NCBI GenBank assembly: GCA_963377175.1
Contig: CAUJNA010001835.1
Coordinates: forward strand, 370,001 to 434,000
Direction: 5' to 3'
Origin: Effrenium voratum
Taxonomy: Eukaryota > Sar > Dinophyceae > Suessiales > Symbiodiniaceae
DNA length: 64,000 bases
The notes beneath the pieces were generated by a model. The model had not been told where the DNA came from, ran no database searches, and saw only the letters and a program-made list of their open reading frames with translations. Positions 1-10,547 of the stretch are shown here, in pieces. Each line of letters opens with the position of its first letter. The first letter of the stretch is position 1. Position numbers and translations under genes: made by a program.

Positions 1-1210
1 CTTGGTTACCTGCTATACAGGTAAATCCACCGGCTTGGATGAAAAACAATAGGCAGCCACACAGGGAAGACCAAAAAGGTCATTTCAGGTCGATTCGCTT
101 TGGGCAACTGAAAACCAACCACCCGCCCTTTCCATCGGCCGCCCGCCTGGCCATGGCTGGAACTACGGAGTTGAGCCTAGGTCAGCGGAGTTGGGAGCTC
201 CATAGGGTTGAAAGCTACCTGTGAAGGAGCATTTGCGTGCCTATGTGGGTCTGGCTTTTTCTTGGCGTACCCCGTGTTTGGTAGGTTGCCAGGGAAATCA
301 AAGGACAACCACCATTTGGGGGGTCCGAATCCGAAATAAAAAGAGAAGCATACCACGAGACAACACGAAACACGAAGCCCAGGGGCGGGTTGACGATCAA
401 ACCCACAATGGCGTCCGGGCAGTAGGCGGCGCACGCCTGGCAAAAAGTGATCTTGGTGCATGGGGATGGGAAATTGCGTGAGTGCTTCATAGCTGGTCTG
501 GAAAAATCTATAAGCTAGGAGCCAAATATGGGTTTGTCTTGTTTTGAGAGAATGCTCCAAAGCCTGGGTTTCCTTTGGTTCCACTTTGAAACAACACCGT
601 TTGACCTTTGCAAACTTCAAAGCCACTACGTGCACTTCCCAAACCTACGTGAGCAGAAAAGGGTAGTCTGCGTAGTGGTACTTGGCAGCCCCAAACATCA
701 TCTGAATGAACCAAACATACAAACTTGCCATACCTGCTGGCTCCACAGGCACTGAACGATGCTAAGACATTGGAATTTGGACCGTGGAACAACCTCCAAC
801 GACTTCCCCCATGTTCATCTGAAAAGACTGCTTCACTGGGCCAGACTAAAGAACAGCCTGGCAAGAAGTCGAGCTGTTTTCTGGGTGAATGGACACTTGA
901 CGTCAACAAGTCAAACAGGCAAGCTCAGTCTGGCAATGTTCAGGATTGACGATGGAGACAAATACATAGTCACATAGTCACGGCAGTGTGCGGTTGCTTC
1001 TTCTTGTTTTTCCGAAGGTGAAAGCCAACCCCAAAAAAAGACAGGACCGGGGGGCACGGTGGTCCATTGCTTGGGTTGAAAGGGAAACAAAAATAAGGAA
1101 CTTCCTCAAAATGGCTTCACTGTTGGCCTCCCTTTAAGCCAATCCAAAAAGAGTACCAAAAAAAAAAACACGACACGCGTCCAATCTACAGGAAAACCAT
1201 GCAATGCGGT
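1..1210. other. Intergenic, no gene recognised
   Basis: Mixed-composition DNA in which I see no convincing exon. It holds fragments of dispersed repeats, including the motif GGTCGATTCGCTTTGG at 88-103, which recurs in variant form near 20994, 25011 and 43596. A modest open frame at 725-949 (+) has protein-like composition but no splice or start signal that I would trust. Confidence 0.5.
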
Positions 1211-1318
1211 TCATGCGGTCGTGTCGAGTCTGGCCTCCACAATGCTCTTCGCGATGTTGGCGTTGATCTTCAGCAAGTCGCTGGGCACCGGCCGGATCGA
1301 TCGAAGTCTCAAAATGGT
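1211..1318 (-). CDS. Candidate terminal exon, unknown protein
   Basis: On the minus strand, an AG preceded by TGTTC (complement of 1319-1320) opens a frame that runs to a stop at 1211. The translated end, about 35 residues, has a protein-like stretch reading SIRPVPSDLLKINANIAKSI and then VEARLDTTA before the stop; it would form an amphipathic helix. No family is recognised and no upstream exon was identified. The call rests only on composition, open frame and a possible acceptor, so a chance open frame remains quite possible. Confidence 0.22.
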   Translation of the reverse strand, partial: TILRLRSIRPVPSDLLKINANIAKSIVEARLDTTA

Positions 1319-2116
1319 CTGAACATGGCTGCACATTGAAAAGTCGCCAAGAGCTTTCGGGTGAAGAGCCCCTGGTTGAAATTGCAGAAGGGGCCTCACA
1401 TCTGCGCTCTAAAGATCGATCTCTTGTAGGTTTGAAGGGAAACCATATTTTTGGTCTAACCTCTTGCAGGTTTCACGGAAAACTAGTGCAGACACTTTTG
1501 TCTGACTGAAGTAGCGATGGTTGCCTTGTGAAAACCAAATCACCCATTTTCCCACATCCAGCATCCCAAGTCCTGTTAAAAAGCAGCGGTTGGGGGGGGC
1601 GCTGGGTCGATTCAAATGAGTTTTTGTCTAGGCGCCTTCATCTCACTGACCCCAAGGCCGTAGATTTGCCTAACGGTTGACATTTTGAAACCATGCCTCC
1701 GTCAAACATGGGAACCCAAAAGAAACAAGCAAACAAACAGGTCCAAAGGCCAGATCCGGTCGATTCGTGTGAGTTCTTCCCCTTGCTGAAGAAATGTGTG
1801 GTTGGAGCTAGGGGTTCTGCCCAAACCAAAGCGCCCTTTGTGTAAGCAAGCCACAGGTCACTGGGACATGGGAAAACCAAATGGATAAACCGGTGATTTC
1901 TCTATGCTTGGGAGTCGCAGCGTCAAATGTGAACCTCGTAAAAGTTACACTTCAACAACCTGGATCAGCAAAGAACCCTCAGAATTGATTGGTGAGAAAG
2001 ATACCTTCTCAAACTTCAGCATCTGTGCGAACAACTGTATTTTTTGCACCCCTGCCCAACGAATAAGGAAAAGAGCAAAAAAAACAACACCTGGATCCCC
2101 CCAGTCAATAAGGACA

Positions 2117-2219
2117 CCTGGCTGTGGGTCAAAACCAATGGTACCATGTTGGGGTAGGTGCACCACCCATTTTAGAACCTATTTTAGTGGGGATTGGGAT
2201 GTTCACTATGGCCACATAG
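2117..2219 (+). mobile_element. Short TIR element, family E
   Basis: About 100 bp opening with GGCTGTGGGTCAAAACCAAT and closing with GTTCACTATGGCCACATA. The interior carries GTAGGTGCACCACCCATTTT. The same order of blocks occurs at 58324-58438 on this strand and at 14546-14633 and 39180-39270 on the other, so it is a dispersed family. There is no coding capacity, so it would be non-autonomous. Confidence 0.6.
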
Positions 2220-3892
2220 ATTTCCGCCGTTTTATCCAAAGCGAAGGCAGGCCCCATCCGCAGCTTTGCCTCTTGCTTCTACCTTTGCTCGGCACACCCA
2301 CCGGCACGAGCACCAGCGAGCAGCCTGCCGGGAAACGTGTGAAGGTTGTGCTCAATAGCAAGACGTGGACAATTTGAAAAATGTCCCTCCCCCTTTGGCT
2401 TTGGGGGAAAGTAACAATCATGTGATGATATGTGATGTTTAGCACCTATAGTTAGCCTTTTGATGCCTTCACAACAAACAGCAACGATCAACCAAAAACC
2501 ATCCCCTGAATGCCCTTCGAGTTTGACATTGATCAGCTTCACGCCAGTGGGGGGTTTGGAGCCGAATCGGTGGTTTGGATGTGGACAGAGCTACAGCCGG
2601 AACGAATCATGACACCTTTTCCGTTGGTTTTTTTTTGGGGGGGAGCACACAACCAAACATCAGATAAAGAGCCTAAAACGAATCCATGAGAACAGGAGAC
2701 ACCCTGGAGGTCACAACTGGACATCTCAAGTTGCATCGACTCCAGCATGAAGCCGATACCTTGTCTGATTGTCACAAGAAACCAACTGCACCGGGCCCAG
2801 GGATGCTATTTCTCTGTCGAGGCAACCAGCTGAGCAACCACCCGTTATGAAACAAAACATAATGGCAAAAGTCCACCTATGGCCGGCCTGAAATCCACAA
2901 AGGTTTGTCTCAAAACAAGAAAACCCTCAAAGATGGTTGGTGTCCTTTTGGTTTTCCTTCAAAACCACCAACAGGGACGGCATAACATGGACAAACCCAA
3001 GGAGGGATTTGGTTTACCATACCTGTTCCCATTCTCAGAAAGCAAATGATCGCCTCAAAGAGTCGCCGCACTCTCGGTTAGCATGAAACTGCTTTTCCAA
3101 GGGAATACTGACAAATTCTGGTCTCTCTGTGTTGATGTTGCCCTTTTTGGAGTTGACTCATTTCAGGCTACCCTAAGTTGGTGCTTTGGATTGGTGTCTT
3201 GGGGGTTTGCACCTGTGGTTCTTGGCGCTCGGAGACCAGCCGTGGCTAAAAGCTTTAGATCTCAGTTTGGAGTGCCGCTGGGTTTCGGAGCTCCTTTGAG
3301 GTGATTTTCCTGGGGTGGGACACCCCTAAGGGGTAGGGGGTGGGTAGTTGAGTCATTGAGAGCCCCAAAATTCCCTAGGCTTCCCGGAACTGAACGGGCT
3401 CAATGGGGGTTCTTTGAAAGTAGGGTTTGGCCTTGTTGCTCTGATATGGCTGTGGCTCCAAAAACCGGTACCCAAATGGAACCCCGGAAAGTGGAAACAT
3501 GGACCAACACCTGCGTAGCCCCTGCTTAATTTTGAGCCACACCCATAGCGCGTCTTGAACCCACGGGGATTTGGGCCGACCGGAAGCAAATGTAAGATCC
3601 CAACTTCCCTGGAGGTCCCTGAAGCTGAAGCACTGAAGGTGTTGAACCACGCCCAGTGACCATAAAACAAATGCCACGTTGTTTCCCGTGTTTTTTCTTT
3701 TTCCTTTTTTTCCGGTTAACTTTATATAAGTTGACCCACACGCAAACACAAGAGATATGTTCAGATCCTGGCAGACTCATTTAGCATATACATCATCAAA
3801 AATGAAAAACTTTAAAACCCCAAAACTTTGTTTCAGCTTGTGTTTGGGTAAAGAGACCCCTCCTTTCAAAGGGCACATCTCCTTGTTGGGTA

Positions 3893-3984
3893 ATGTTACC
3901 CCCATATAAATCAACCCCACTTTATTAATAGGGGGGTGTTTCCCTCCAAACGTGGTCTGAATTCAAGGTCACAAGGTTTGACAT
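3893..3984 (+). mobile_element. Degenerate TIR element, family B
   Basis: Starts ATGTTACCCCCATATAAATC and ends near TTTGACAT, with TA on each side (3891-3892 and 3985-3986). The internal TTTATTAATAGGGGGGTGTT matches the core of the better family B copy at 33721-33850. The right terminal repeat is badly decayed, so its boundary is approximate. Confidence 0.35.
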
Positions 3985-4102
3985 TAAACAAGGCCAACCA
4001 TCAAGGGCGGGCCAGATCCCTTTTTTTTGCCGCGCGCATCCCAGATTCATCTGGCAGAACGTAATTCCATGACGTGCCTTGCTTGCACTAATTTAAACGA
4101 AT

Positions 4103-4477
4103 TTGCTCTCACCTGCGTCTTCAAACAAGTCAGTAACTCCACCCGCTCAGCGTCAATCAGTTGCAGGAAGGGCCAGCATTAATTGCTGCTTGTGCGACGA
4201 GGCAGTCCCGGAATGCCGAGAGGCAAAGACATTGAGTTGTTTGTGTCGCTCTGGAGTTTGTCACCAGGACGAAGTCAGGAGGCGGCGGGAGTTGAGGCTT
4301 GTTCTGGCTGACAGCGCGAAGCTGTGTCTTGGCTTCCACGTAGATGCAGAACTACGCTTGGAGACACCCGAGAATCTCCCAAAAGCGGGGGGTCGTGCCT
4401 GCGTTTGCACGCTTGTCAGGTCACGTGGACCTTTGCCTGGCGCCCCAAACACAAGCGTGGGTTTGAAAGCCATTTGA
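4103..4477 (+). CDS. Candidate exon, Cys-rich unknown protein
   Basis: An open frame of about 124 codons lies in a locally GC-richer tract. From about residue 28 it has clustered cysteines (CCLCDE, then CREAK, SCLCRSGVC), followed by a charged stretch with DEVRRRRELRLVLADSAKL. The Cys spacing could suggest a metal-binding module, but it fits no pattern I can name. The minus strand is open over part of the same stretch. No start context or splice site fixes the ends. The frame stops just before the extreme G/C block at 4511. Confidence 0.25.
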   Translation: MLSPASSNKSVTPPAQRQSVAGRASINCCLCDEAVPECREAKTLSCLCRSGVCHQDEVRRRRELRLVLADSAKLCLGFHVDAELRLETPENLPKAGGRACVCTLVRSRGPLPGAPNTSVGLKAI

Positions 4478-4510
4478 ACAGAGCAGAAATCTTTTGAGTT
4501 CTGCCGGCTC

Positions 4511-4614
4511 TGGGGCGCCGGGCGCCGGGCGCCCCGGGCGGGGGGCGCCCCGGGGCGGCGGGCGCCTGGGGCGCCGGGTGCCCGGGGCGCCGGGCGCCTG
4601 CGGCGCCGGGCGCC
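4511..4614. repeat. Extreme G/C block of GGCGCC repeats
   Basis: About 100 bp made almost entirely of G and C, built from irregular repeats of GGGCGCC, with many overlapping GGCGCC palindromes and runs of three to six G. It is sharply bounded by ordinary sequence on both sides. Such DNA can form hairpins or G-quadruplexes. Long Arg/Pro/Gly/Ala-rich frames through it are composition artefacts. Confidence 0.85.
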
Positions 4615-5306
4615 TGCCTCCACCTTAGCATCCAACAAGCTGAAAGAAGCCTTGCCACACGAAATGTCACTTCGCAACAAGTGCTTCCCGTGAAGTGATG
4701 TCAAGCAGGACCTGGCAGAATAGGGGGACCGTAGGTGTCCCGTGGCAATTGCGACGCAGCTCGCTTTGCTTTCAGGGAAGTTGTGGTTTGGACGCTGTTT
4801 TCCTGTGGTTCTCCTTCGTTGTTTTCGGAAACGGCGCAGGCCATTTCTCAAGTGTCAGTGCTTTAGAGCTTCCGGCTCATTCTGCAGACATGACCCTCTG
4901 CTTGCTTTAACGTCGTACAAGCGCAGCGAGTGTGGTTTGTTTGCTTGTAGGATTTTGTGTCACAAGTGAGGCAAAGGGCAGCGCAGCCGGAGATACATTC
5001 ACTTGCAGACCGGCTTGGGCGTGAACCCCAGTCAATTCAAACTGTGTTGCACGATTACGAAAAGTTTTGCCTGGTCCGCCGGTGCGCGGCCACATCGGAG
5101 GCGTGTAGCGCCTTCGCTCCCCGGGCTTGAGTCGCGGAGTTGCAGCAGAAAATGCGAGACGCTCGCGCCACACTCCGTTTTGTTGCGATTGGCAACGCAC
5201 CTCTGGTTCTCAGAAACAACCGGCGCAAAGAGAAACAGCCACAGCGCAGGCGCGGCCACCTGGCGGCTCCTTTGATTTTTTTCGGACAATCGAGGGTCTC
5301 TTGCAA

Positions 5307-5357
5307 GGGACCCCCAAAAAACCAGTGTAGGGCCTACACTGGTTTTTTGGGGGTCCC
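5307..5357. repeat. Perfect 25-bp inverted repeat (hairpin 1)
   Basis: Arm 5307-5331 (begins GGGACCCCCAAAAAACCAGT) and arm 5333-5357 are exact reverse complements separated by a single G. Imperfect complementarity continues outward (AGGGTCTCTTGCAAGG on the left, CCTGCCAAGGGACC on the right). A near-copy of the whole structure follows 93 bp after the end of this one. Confidence 0.9.
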
Positions 5358-5424
5358 CTGCCAAGGGACCTACAGCTGATCTGCGCGTCTTTTGCAACCT
5401 GAAATCATGTGGGGGTCCCTTTCA

Positions 5425-5476
5425 GGGGACCCCCAAAAACCAGTGTAGGCCCTACACTGGTTTTTTGGGGGTCCCC
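5425..5476. repeat. Near-perfect inverted repeat (hairpin 2)
   Basis: Arm 5425-5449 and arm 5451-5476 are reverse complements except for one extra T in the right arm; the spacer is one C. The arm sequence is nearly the same as hairpin 1, so the two structures share an origin. The outer flanks GGGGGTCCCTTT (5411-5422) and AGAAGGGACCCC (5478-5489) also pair. Confidence 0.9.
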
Positions 5477-5499
5477 CAGAAGGGACCCCTGTTTGACCA

Positions 5500-8400
5500 A
5501 AAAAATCGCAGGTTGCTGTGATAATCTCCCCCCCCACACGTGATTAACCCAGGCTTTCCGTCTGCCTGTCAGAGATCTGCGCACTACGGCACCACCAACT
5601 TGACCGGACCCTCCCTTGTGAGCAGCCTCAAGCTGGACACAAGTGGCAGGCCACTGCTTGCAAACGGAAAGTCCACGACTTTGGCTGCGCAGGCTTGGCC
5701 AGCGAAGTCGAAGACAAGACAGCGGTCACTGCTGAGTTACGGGTTCACTTGCACAAGGGCATTCCTCTACTTGTGATGGGTATGGGAGCACAGACAGGTT
5801 AGTGATTCAAGTCAAACTTGGTGCAGAAGATCCAGTTTCTCGTGGGTTGGCTGGGCGCCCGCGCGAGTATAGGTGGCTTTGCTCTCGCCCGCCCCCTCTC
5901 GCCCGCCCCCTCTCGCCCAACCCCCACTTCTGACACACGTTTACACACGCGCCCGCCTGTTGTGTTCAATGCGCGGTCTTCCTCCAGATCCATACGCCTT
6001 TTCCCACCCCACAGACAGCAGTTTGCATGTGCACCTAGGCGACACAGTACGGTGGCTTTTTGCCTTGTTTCTTCCTTGCCAGGCGAGACCGATCCGCGCC
6101 TATGGTGAGGCCCTTCGCGCAGCCAACGCGGGCACTGCTGCCAGCCTACCACCGCCGCTTGCCCAAACCTGGCCATTGCGGCGACAGCCTGCAATACGCC
6201 GATCATTTTGCAAAGCCATGCTCAAAGTGCGAGAATGACAAATGGCGCGGAGCTAACTTGACAACCCGCCATCTTGCCAGCTGCGCCGGGGAAGAGGCCA
6301 AGTCTTCGAACCTCTTTTTGGCGCCTCGTGTGCCTGGAGGGCAAACAAAAAAAACAATGCTACGGCTGCTTTCGTCACAAGCAAACAGATGTTGCTTGGC
6401 TGTGACTATGTCTCGCCGTGTGGTTTAGCATGCCTTCCATGATCAGCGTGCGCACCCTCGGTGGTTGGATCCTGCAGCGCTTTGCTCAGCCGCTATTGTT
6501 CGGATGCGGCCACGCAGTCTCCAGGTTGGAGGCATGCTTGGCGCGCGTGTCGAGACAGAGCTACCCATGTCTACATTCCAGGAGATGCGCTGCATTTTCG
6601 GGGGCATTGCGGGACTTGCCAGTAAGAAGGCCATTGCGAGAGTAAGCCATAGTGCTTGGCCACGAATACGCGGGTTGCAATCCTGAAGCCCTCCAACTAG
6701 GCAACGTAGTGCTGGAAAGTATGCCAACGCGGCCTCGTGGCAAGAGACTGGATGTCTATGTTGTTGAGACGGAATAAGGTCTAAACAAGTGCGAGAAAGA
6801 CATAATCCGGGCACTGATTCTTTGGCCTTGATTCCTTTATGTAAAATGTCAAATCTTGTGACCCTGGAATTCCCCCACATTTCACCCACCCCCCTATCAA
6901 ACTGGGGTTGAGTAATATGGAGGCAACCCTTTTCCCCTACTAAGCGACTTCCAAAAGCGAGTCCAATCGCCTTGGAGGCACTCTCTGAGGTGGTCCACCG
7001 GCTTCTGGGTGGTGTCCAGGGAATAGGCCTAAAGGCATACGCTGGCTTCAAACGCCCATAGCTCATAGGAATTGGCCCCCTAAAAATGGCATGGTAAGGG
7101 GAAACCTCTCAAACTAAGGGTTTCTCCTTTTGGGTGGTTGGGGGAAACCAAAAGGACACCACCTGCCAGAGCTCCCAATTTCTGAGAAACACCCATATAT
7201 GAACCCCTGATATGAAACGCTAGGGGTTTGAGAGATGGTTGCACCATTGGGTACCCTTGTTCAATCTCCTATTGAGTCTTCGGGGTGGCCATGTGCCAAA
7301 GCGGCTTCGGGGATGGGTGCCGTTTCCAGACATAGTCTGGCTTTCTCAGTACTCAAAAGAAGGATCTAGTGGACAAGACAAGAGATGGGAATTCCTCTAG
7401 GGTAAAGGCGGAGAGACGGGCAGAAAAACTTTAAGGTACCAGGTACCCCTTTCATTTTGGAATCTACTGTCTTTTGTTTTATTTGCGGAACTACTGCGGA
7501 AAAAAACGGTAGTCACAAACAAACAAAAAAAGAACGGAAGTAGTAGTCGGAGGGTGCTGGAAGGTACCCCTTTCATAATGGGGGGGGGGTGGAGAATGTT
7601 CTTTGGACAAGCTTTATTGTACTTGGTACCCTTTGATTACTCGGGTACCGACAGTAGCTGCAGAAACGCCCATGCCCTTGCCTCACTTCCTGAGGGGAGT
7701 GGCCAAAGTTGCCAGAACAAGCACAAACGTTGTGTCTTTCTCAAAAAACACGGCGGACAAAGCTTTGTTGGGAGTATGATTATTTAACATTAGCCAGCTA
7801 ATAGGATTGATCCTATCTTTTCGGTGAACACACATACACTCGCAAGCCAAAGACAAGCCACCAGACTCTTGGCCAACATTCTCTTTCTTGGGGATTTTGT
7901 TACCATTCCTTAGTCAATGAGTCAAACAAACACAGTTTCCTGTTCCTGTTGGAAAAGACCCTCCCCCCCTTTTAGTTTGAACTACGTGGTCGACCTTGGA
8001 AGCAAACTGTTGGAACACAGGCCTTTTGATTTCAACTCAAATCTTGGGGCTGCCTTTTGTCCTACAAGCAGCAGGCATGCAAAACCTGGCAGAAGCCAGC
8101 AGCGACTTGGAAAACGATCCCCTCCCTTAATTTCAGGGCCTCTGGGGGGGCAGGTGTGCAAGGTCCCTGGCAAGGAGAAACCTAGTCTATATTTCAACTA
8201 AGGATTAATCTGGAGGACCGTACTAAGGATGGATTCCGGTTTAAGGAAACAAATATCTTTGAAGGGGCACTCTGACTAACAGAGTCTCGATCAAACCAAA
8301 GTTGACATTGTGGGCCTAAACGACTGGAATGGGGGTGTGGTCTACTACTACACCACATGTAGCCATGATTACAGGATAATTCTAATTGTAAGTGTTGAGC

Positions 8401-9240
8401 CCCTTATTCCTCCCCGCCCCATGATGCTTTGGCTTTCCTTTCACCAACCGAAAAAGATGTACCTCCTACTCTGGGGGGGGATGACACAGAAATATTGTGG
8501 TGGATTCAATGGCAGTCCTCACTTGCAGCCAAACGTCCTGGGAAAACAATTTACCTACCGGACTGAGCCATGTACCCTCCTGTCCACGTTGCCATAAAAC
8601 CGGCAAGGACTATATTCCTAAATGAACCCTCTGCCAACACCCCCTGGCTGACTTGAGACTTAAGAACAGGCATTGCGGGGTCCTGCCGGGTTCCATGTGG
8701 ACAGGAGGGCACCTTTCTTGAACATGAAATGAACCCTGAAAATGGCTAGGGTGAGCGAGCTAAAAACATATAACTGGCGAGCGCGCCAGTCAAGCAAAGC
8801 GAGTGGCCGGACTTAGCCTCTTGCCCTCCTCTTGCTCAAGTCCCCAGAACAAAAACATGTATTACTTCGAGCAGTGACAGGTTCCCTATGAAACCAGCAC
8901 GGAAAAAAGCCTTAAGCAACTAAAAGTCATGAAAGGGAGAATAAGTTGGAAACCCGGCGGAGCACCCCCTTTCGCAGTTCGAAGGTACTTTTCCTTTTTG
9001 AACGGAGGGTCTGAACTCTGATGCTTGGGGAAAAGAGCAAAACGGTGATTTCGGCCTGGAATTGCAAACTGATTGATTAAATCACCTCACATGGCCAACG
9101 CAAACGGTCGCACAGTCACTTCAGAAGATCACTTCAAGCGATAGCTAGTACTGTTGATGGACAAATACCTGCACCAGTTTGTAGGTAGTTTGTCCAAATT
9201 AATATCTCCACCCTAGGTGATGCAGGATTGTGATCAGCAG
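5500..9240. other. No gene assigned; GC-richer part then sparse DNA
   Basis: From 5500 to about 6700 the DNA is GC-richer, with overlapping open frames on both strands (for example 6443-7066 minus, 207 codons), none with a recognisable domain or convincing boundary. From 6700 to 9240 it is plain intergenic sequence. GGTACCCCTTTCAT occurs twice, at 7442-7455 and 7563-7576, and a family L right-end fragment lies near 8860-8945. Nothing else is supported. Confidence 0.45.
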
Positions 9241-9245
9241 CGTCA

Positions 9246-9449
9246 GTGGCCAGAATGAACTGGCAAATAGCGTGCGCACTCTCACCCTTGAAGACATGCC
9301 CAAAGCGCCCTCGTTTCTTGATAGACGTATACTCCCTTCCCGACACGTCCATTCGAGTGGATGCCGCAATGAAAAATCCGACGCTGGTGCTTGATCTTGA
9401 TAGATTCTTAGTGAAGCTTGAGACAAAACAAGGCCAACCAAGAGCCTAA
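9246..9449 (+). CDS. Candidate exon, unknown protein
   Basis: An open frame of 67 codons with balanced, protein-like composition, including PRFLIDVYSLPDTSIRVDAA and then PTLVLDLDRFLVKLETK. The minus strand over 9134-9352 is also open and equally protein-like, so even the strand is uncertain. A second plus-strand candidate follows at 9638-9809. No family recognised. The frame ends just upstream of a 15-bp G run at 9467-9481. Confidence 0.25.
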   Translation: MARMNWQIACALSPLKTCPKRPRFLIDVYSLPDTSIRVDAAMKNPTLVLDLDRFLVKLETKQGQPRA

Positions 9450-9637
9450 ACGGATTGGGAAGCGTTGGGGGGGGGGGGGGGAGGTATTTTCGAAGGTCAG
9501 CCCAAGGTGTGGCAAATGAGTGTAAGTAATAGGAGATCAGGATCTTCCCCCATTTCCAAAAGGACGCACGCAAATGGAAGTCAATGGATTCTCCTGTCAC
9601 ATAAGAAGGAACCGGAACCTAAACACCACACAACTAG

Positions 9638-9809
9638 GGGAATTGTTGCGGTAAATCCGGAAGTCAGCCGAATCGAAGTCTCCCCGTCAATCGAATCGTC
9701 GCATCTCAGGACGGCGATCCTTGACTCGGCATTTCCGCTCGATGTGGCCCAGGTCAGTGCCAATGCCTGTCACCGCTTCGTTCAGATTCTCAGGTCCATG
9801 CGAAAATAG
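9638..9809 (+). CDS. Candidate terminal exon, unknown protein
   Basis: After an AG at 9636-9637, the frame encodes about 57 residues with stretches such as EVSRIEVSPSIESSHLRTAI and PLDVAQVSANACHRFVQILR, ending at a TAG at 9807-9809. By hand about two thirds of third codon positions are G or C in the part I counted, above the surrounding level. The antisense frame (9581-9763) is also open with similar third-position content, which limits confidence. With 9246-9449 it could form the end of one gene. Confidence 0.3.
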
Positions 9810-10353
9810 GGGGACCTCCCGCGCAAACAAAAAAGCACACACAAGCGCATCCTTTTGGTTTCCTTTAAACCAATCCCAGAAAGGCTACCGTCAAAAAGAC
9901 TCAAACCCAACCCCATGAAACAGAAAGGCGCCCGCTGGCGGGTTTGATAGGCTGTTTTTAAAGGAAACATGGGGCTCAGGGGGTCTTCCCAGAAACATGG
10001 GTTGCCAGAAATGGTTGATCTCCAGAGGTCGAAATCCCCTCTCAACACCAAAATGAACTACTTTCAAGGTGGGGATATAACAAGCAAAGTACAGGAGCTT
10101 GAGGGAAGGGGCGGCTTCTCTGTGCTGTCATGCCGGATCACATTCAACTCCTCTCATGTCCAAAGTTAATTTGCGAAAACTTTGCTTGATTGCTGAATCT
10201 ACTTGTTCTTCTTAAAGTCTTATGCAGTTACGTATCTACTTCGTTGCTATCATTTCCCACTGCCCTGGGGTCCAGGATGGTTGAAACGAAATCCAAAGGC
10301 TAAGGAGCCCGGAGTGGCTCGGGAGAGCGGAAGGGGTCCAGGGGAACTCACCT

Positions 10354-10382
10354 CTTTCATTTGCTCAAGCCCACTGAAATTA

Positions 10383-10413
<31 letters not shown>

Positions 10414-10547
10414 TGTGTATATATGTATATATATGTATATATATATGTGCATATGTATATATATATATATATTCATATGTCCAGAAGTGATGGATTCCCT
10501 TTAGAACCAACGGGGGAGAATAAACAATCGTCTTAAGCAAATGAAAG
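10354..10547 (+). mobile_element. TIR element, family L, best copy
   Basis: The left end CTTTCATTTGCTCAAG and right end CTTAAGCAAATGAAAG form a 16-bp terminal inverted repeat with one mismatch. ACCT lies directly outside both ends (10350-10353 and 10548-10551), consistent with a 4-bp target-site duplication. The interior holds a long TA microsatellite and the motif TGTCCAGAAGTGATGGATTC, which marks other copies at 33118-33230 and 62351-62460. No protein is encoded. Confidence 0.75.
10383..10472. repeat. TA/TATG microsatellite
   Basis: About 90 bp of alternating T and A with interspersed TATG units, lying inside the family L element. Tyr/Ile-repeat frames on both strands through it are artefacts. 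Confidence 0.95.

Larger units (their letters stand above)
1319..4100. other. Intergenic with dispersed repeat fragments
   Basis: No gene is supported here. Contents seen: a family E element (2117-2219), a family H-type fragment around 2900-2970 (GTTTGTCTCAAAA followed by GGTTGGTGTCCTTTTGG), and a degenerate family B element (3893-3984). Poly-T, poly-G and poly-C runs are common. Several open frames of 60-120 codons on both strands overlap one another and show no consistent coding signal. Confidence 0.5.

Noticed and set aside
4261..4851. Minus-strand 196-codon frame rich in Arg, Pro, Ala and Gly
   Set aside because: Produced by the GGCGCC block, which is open in several frames.
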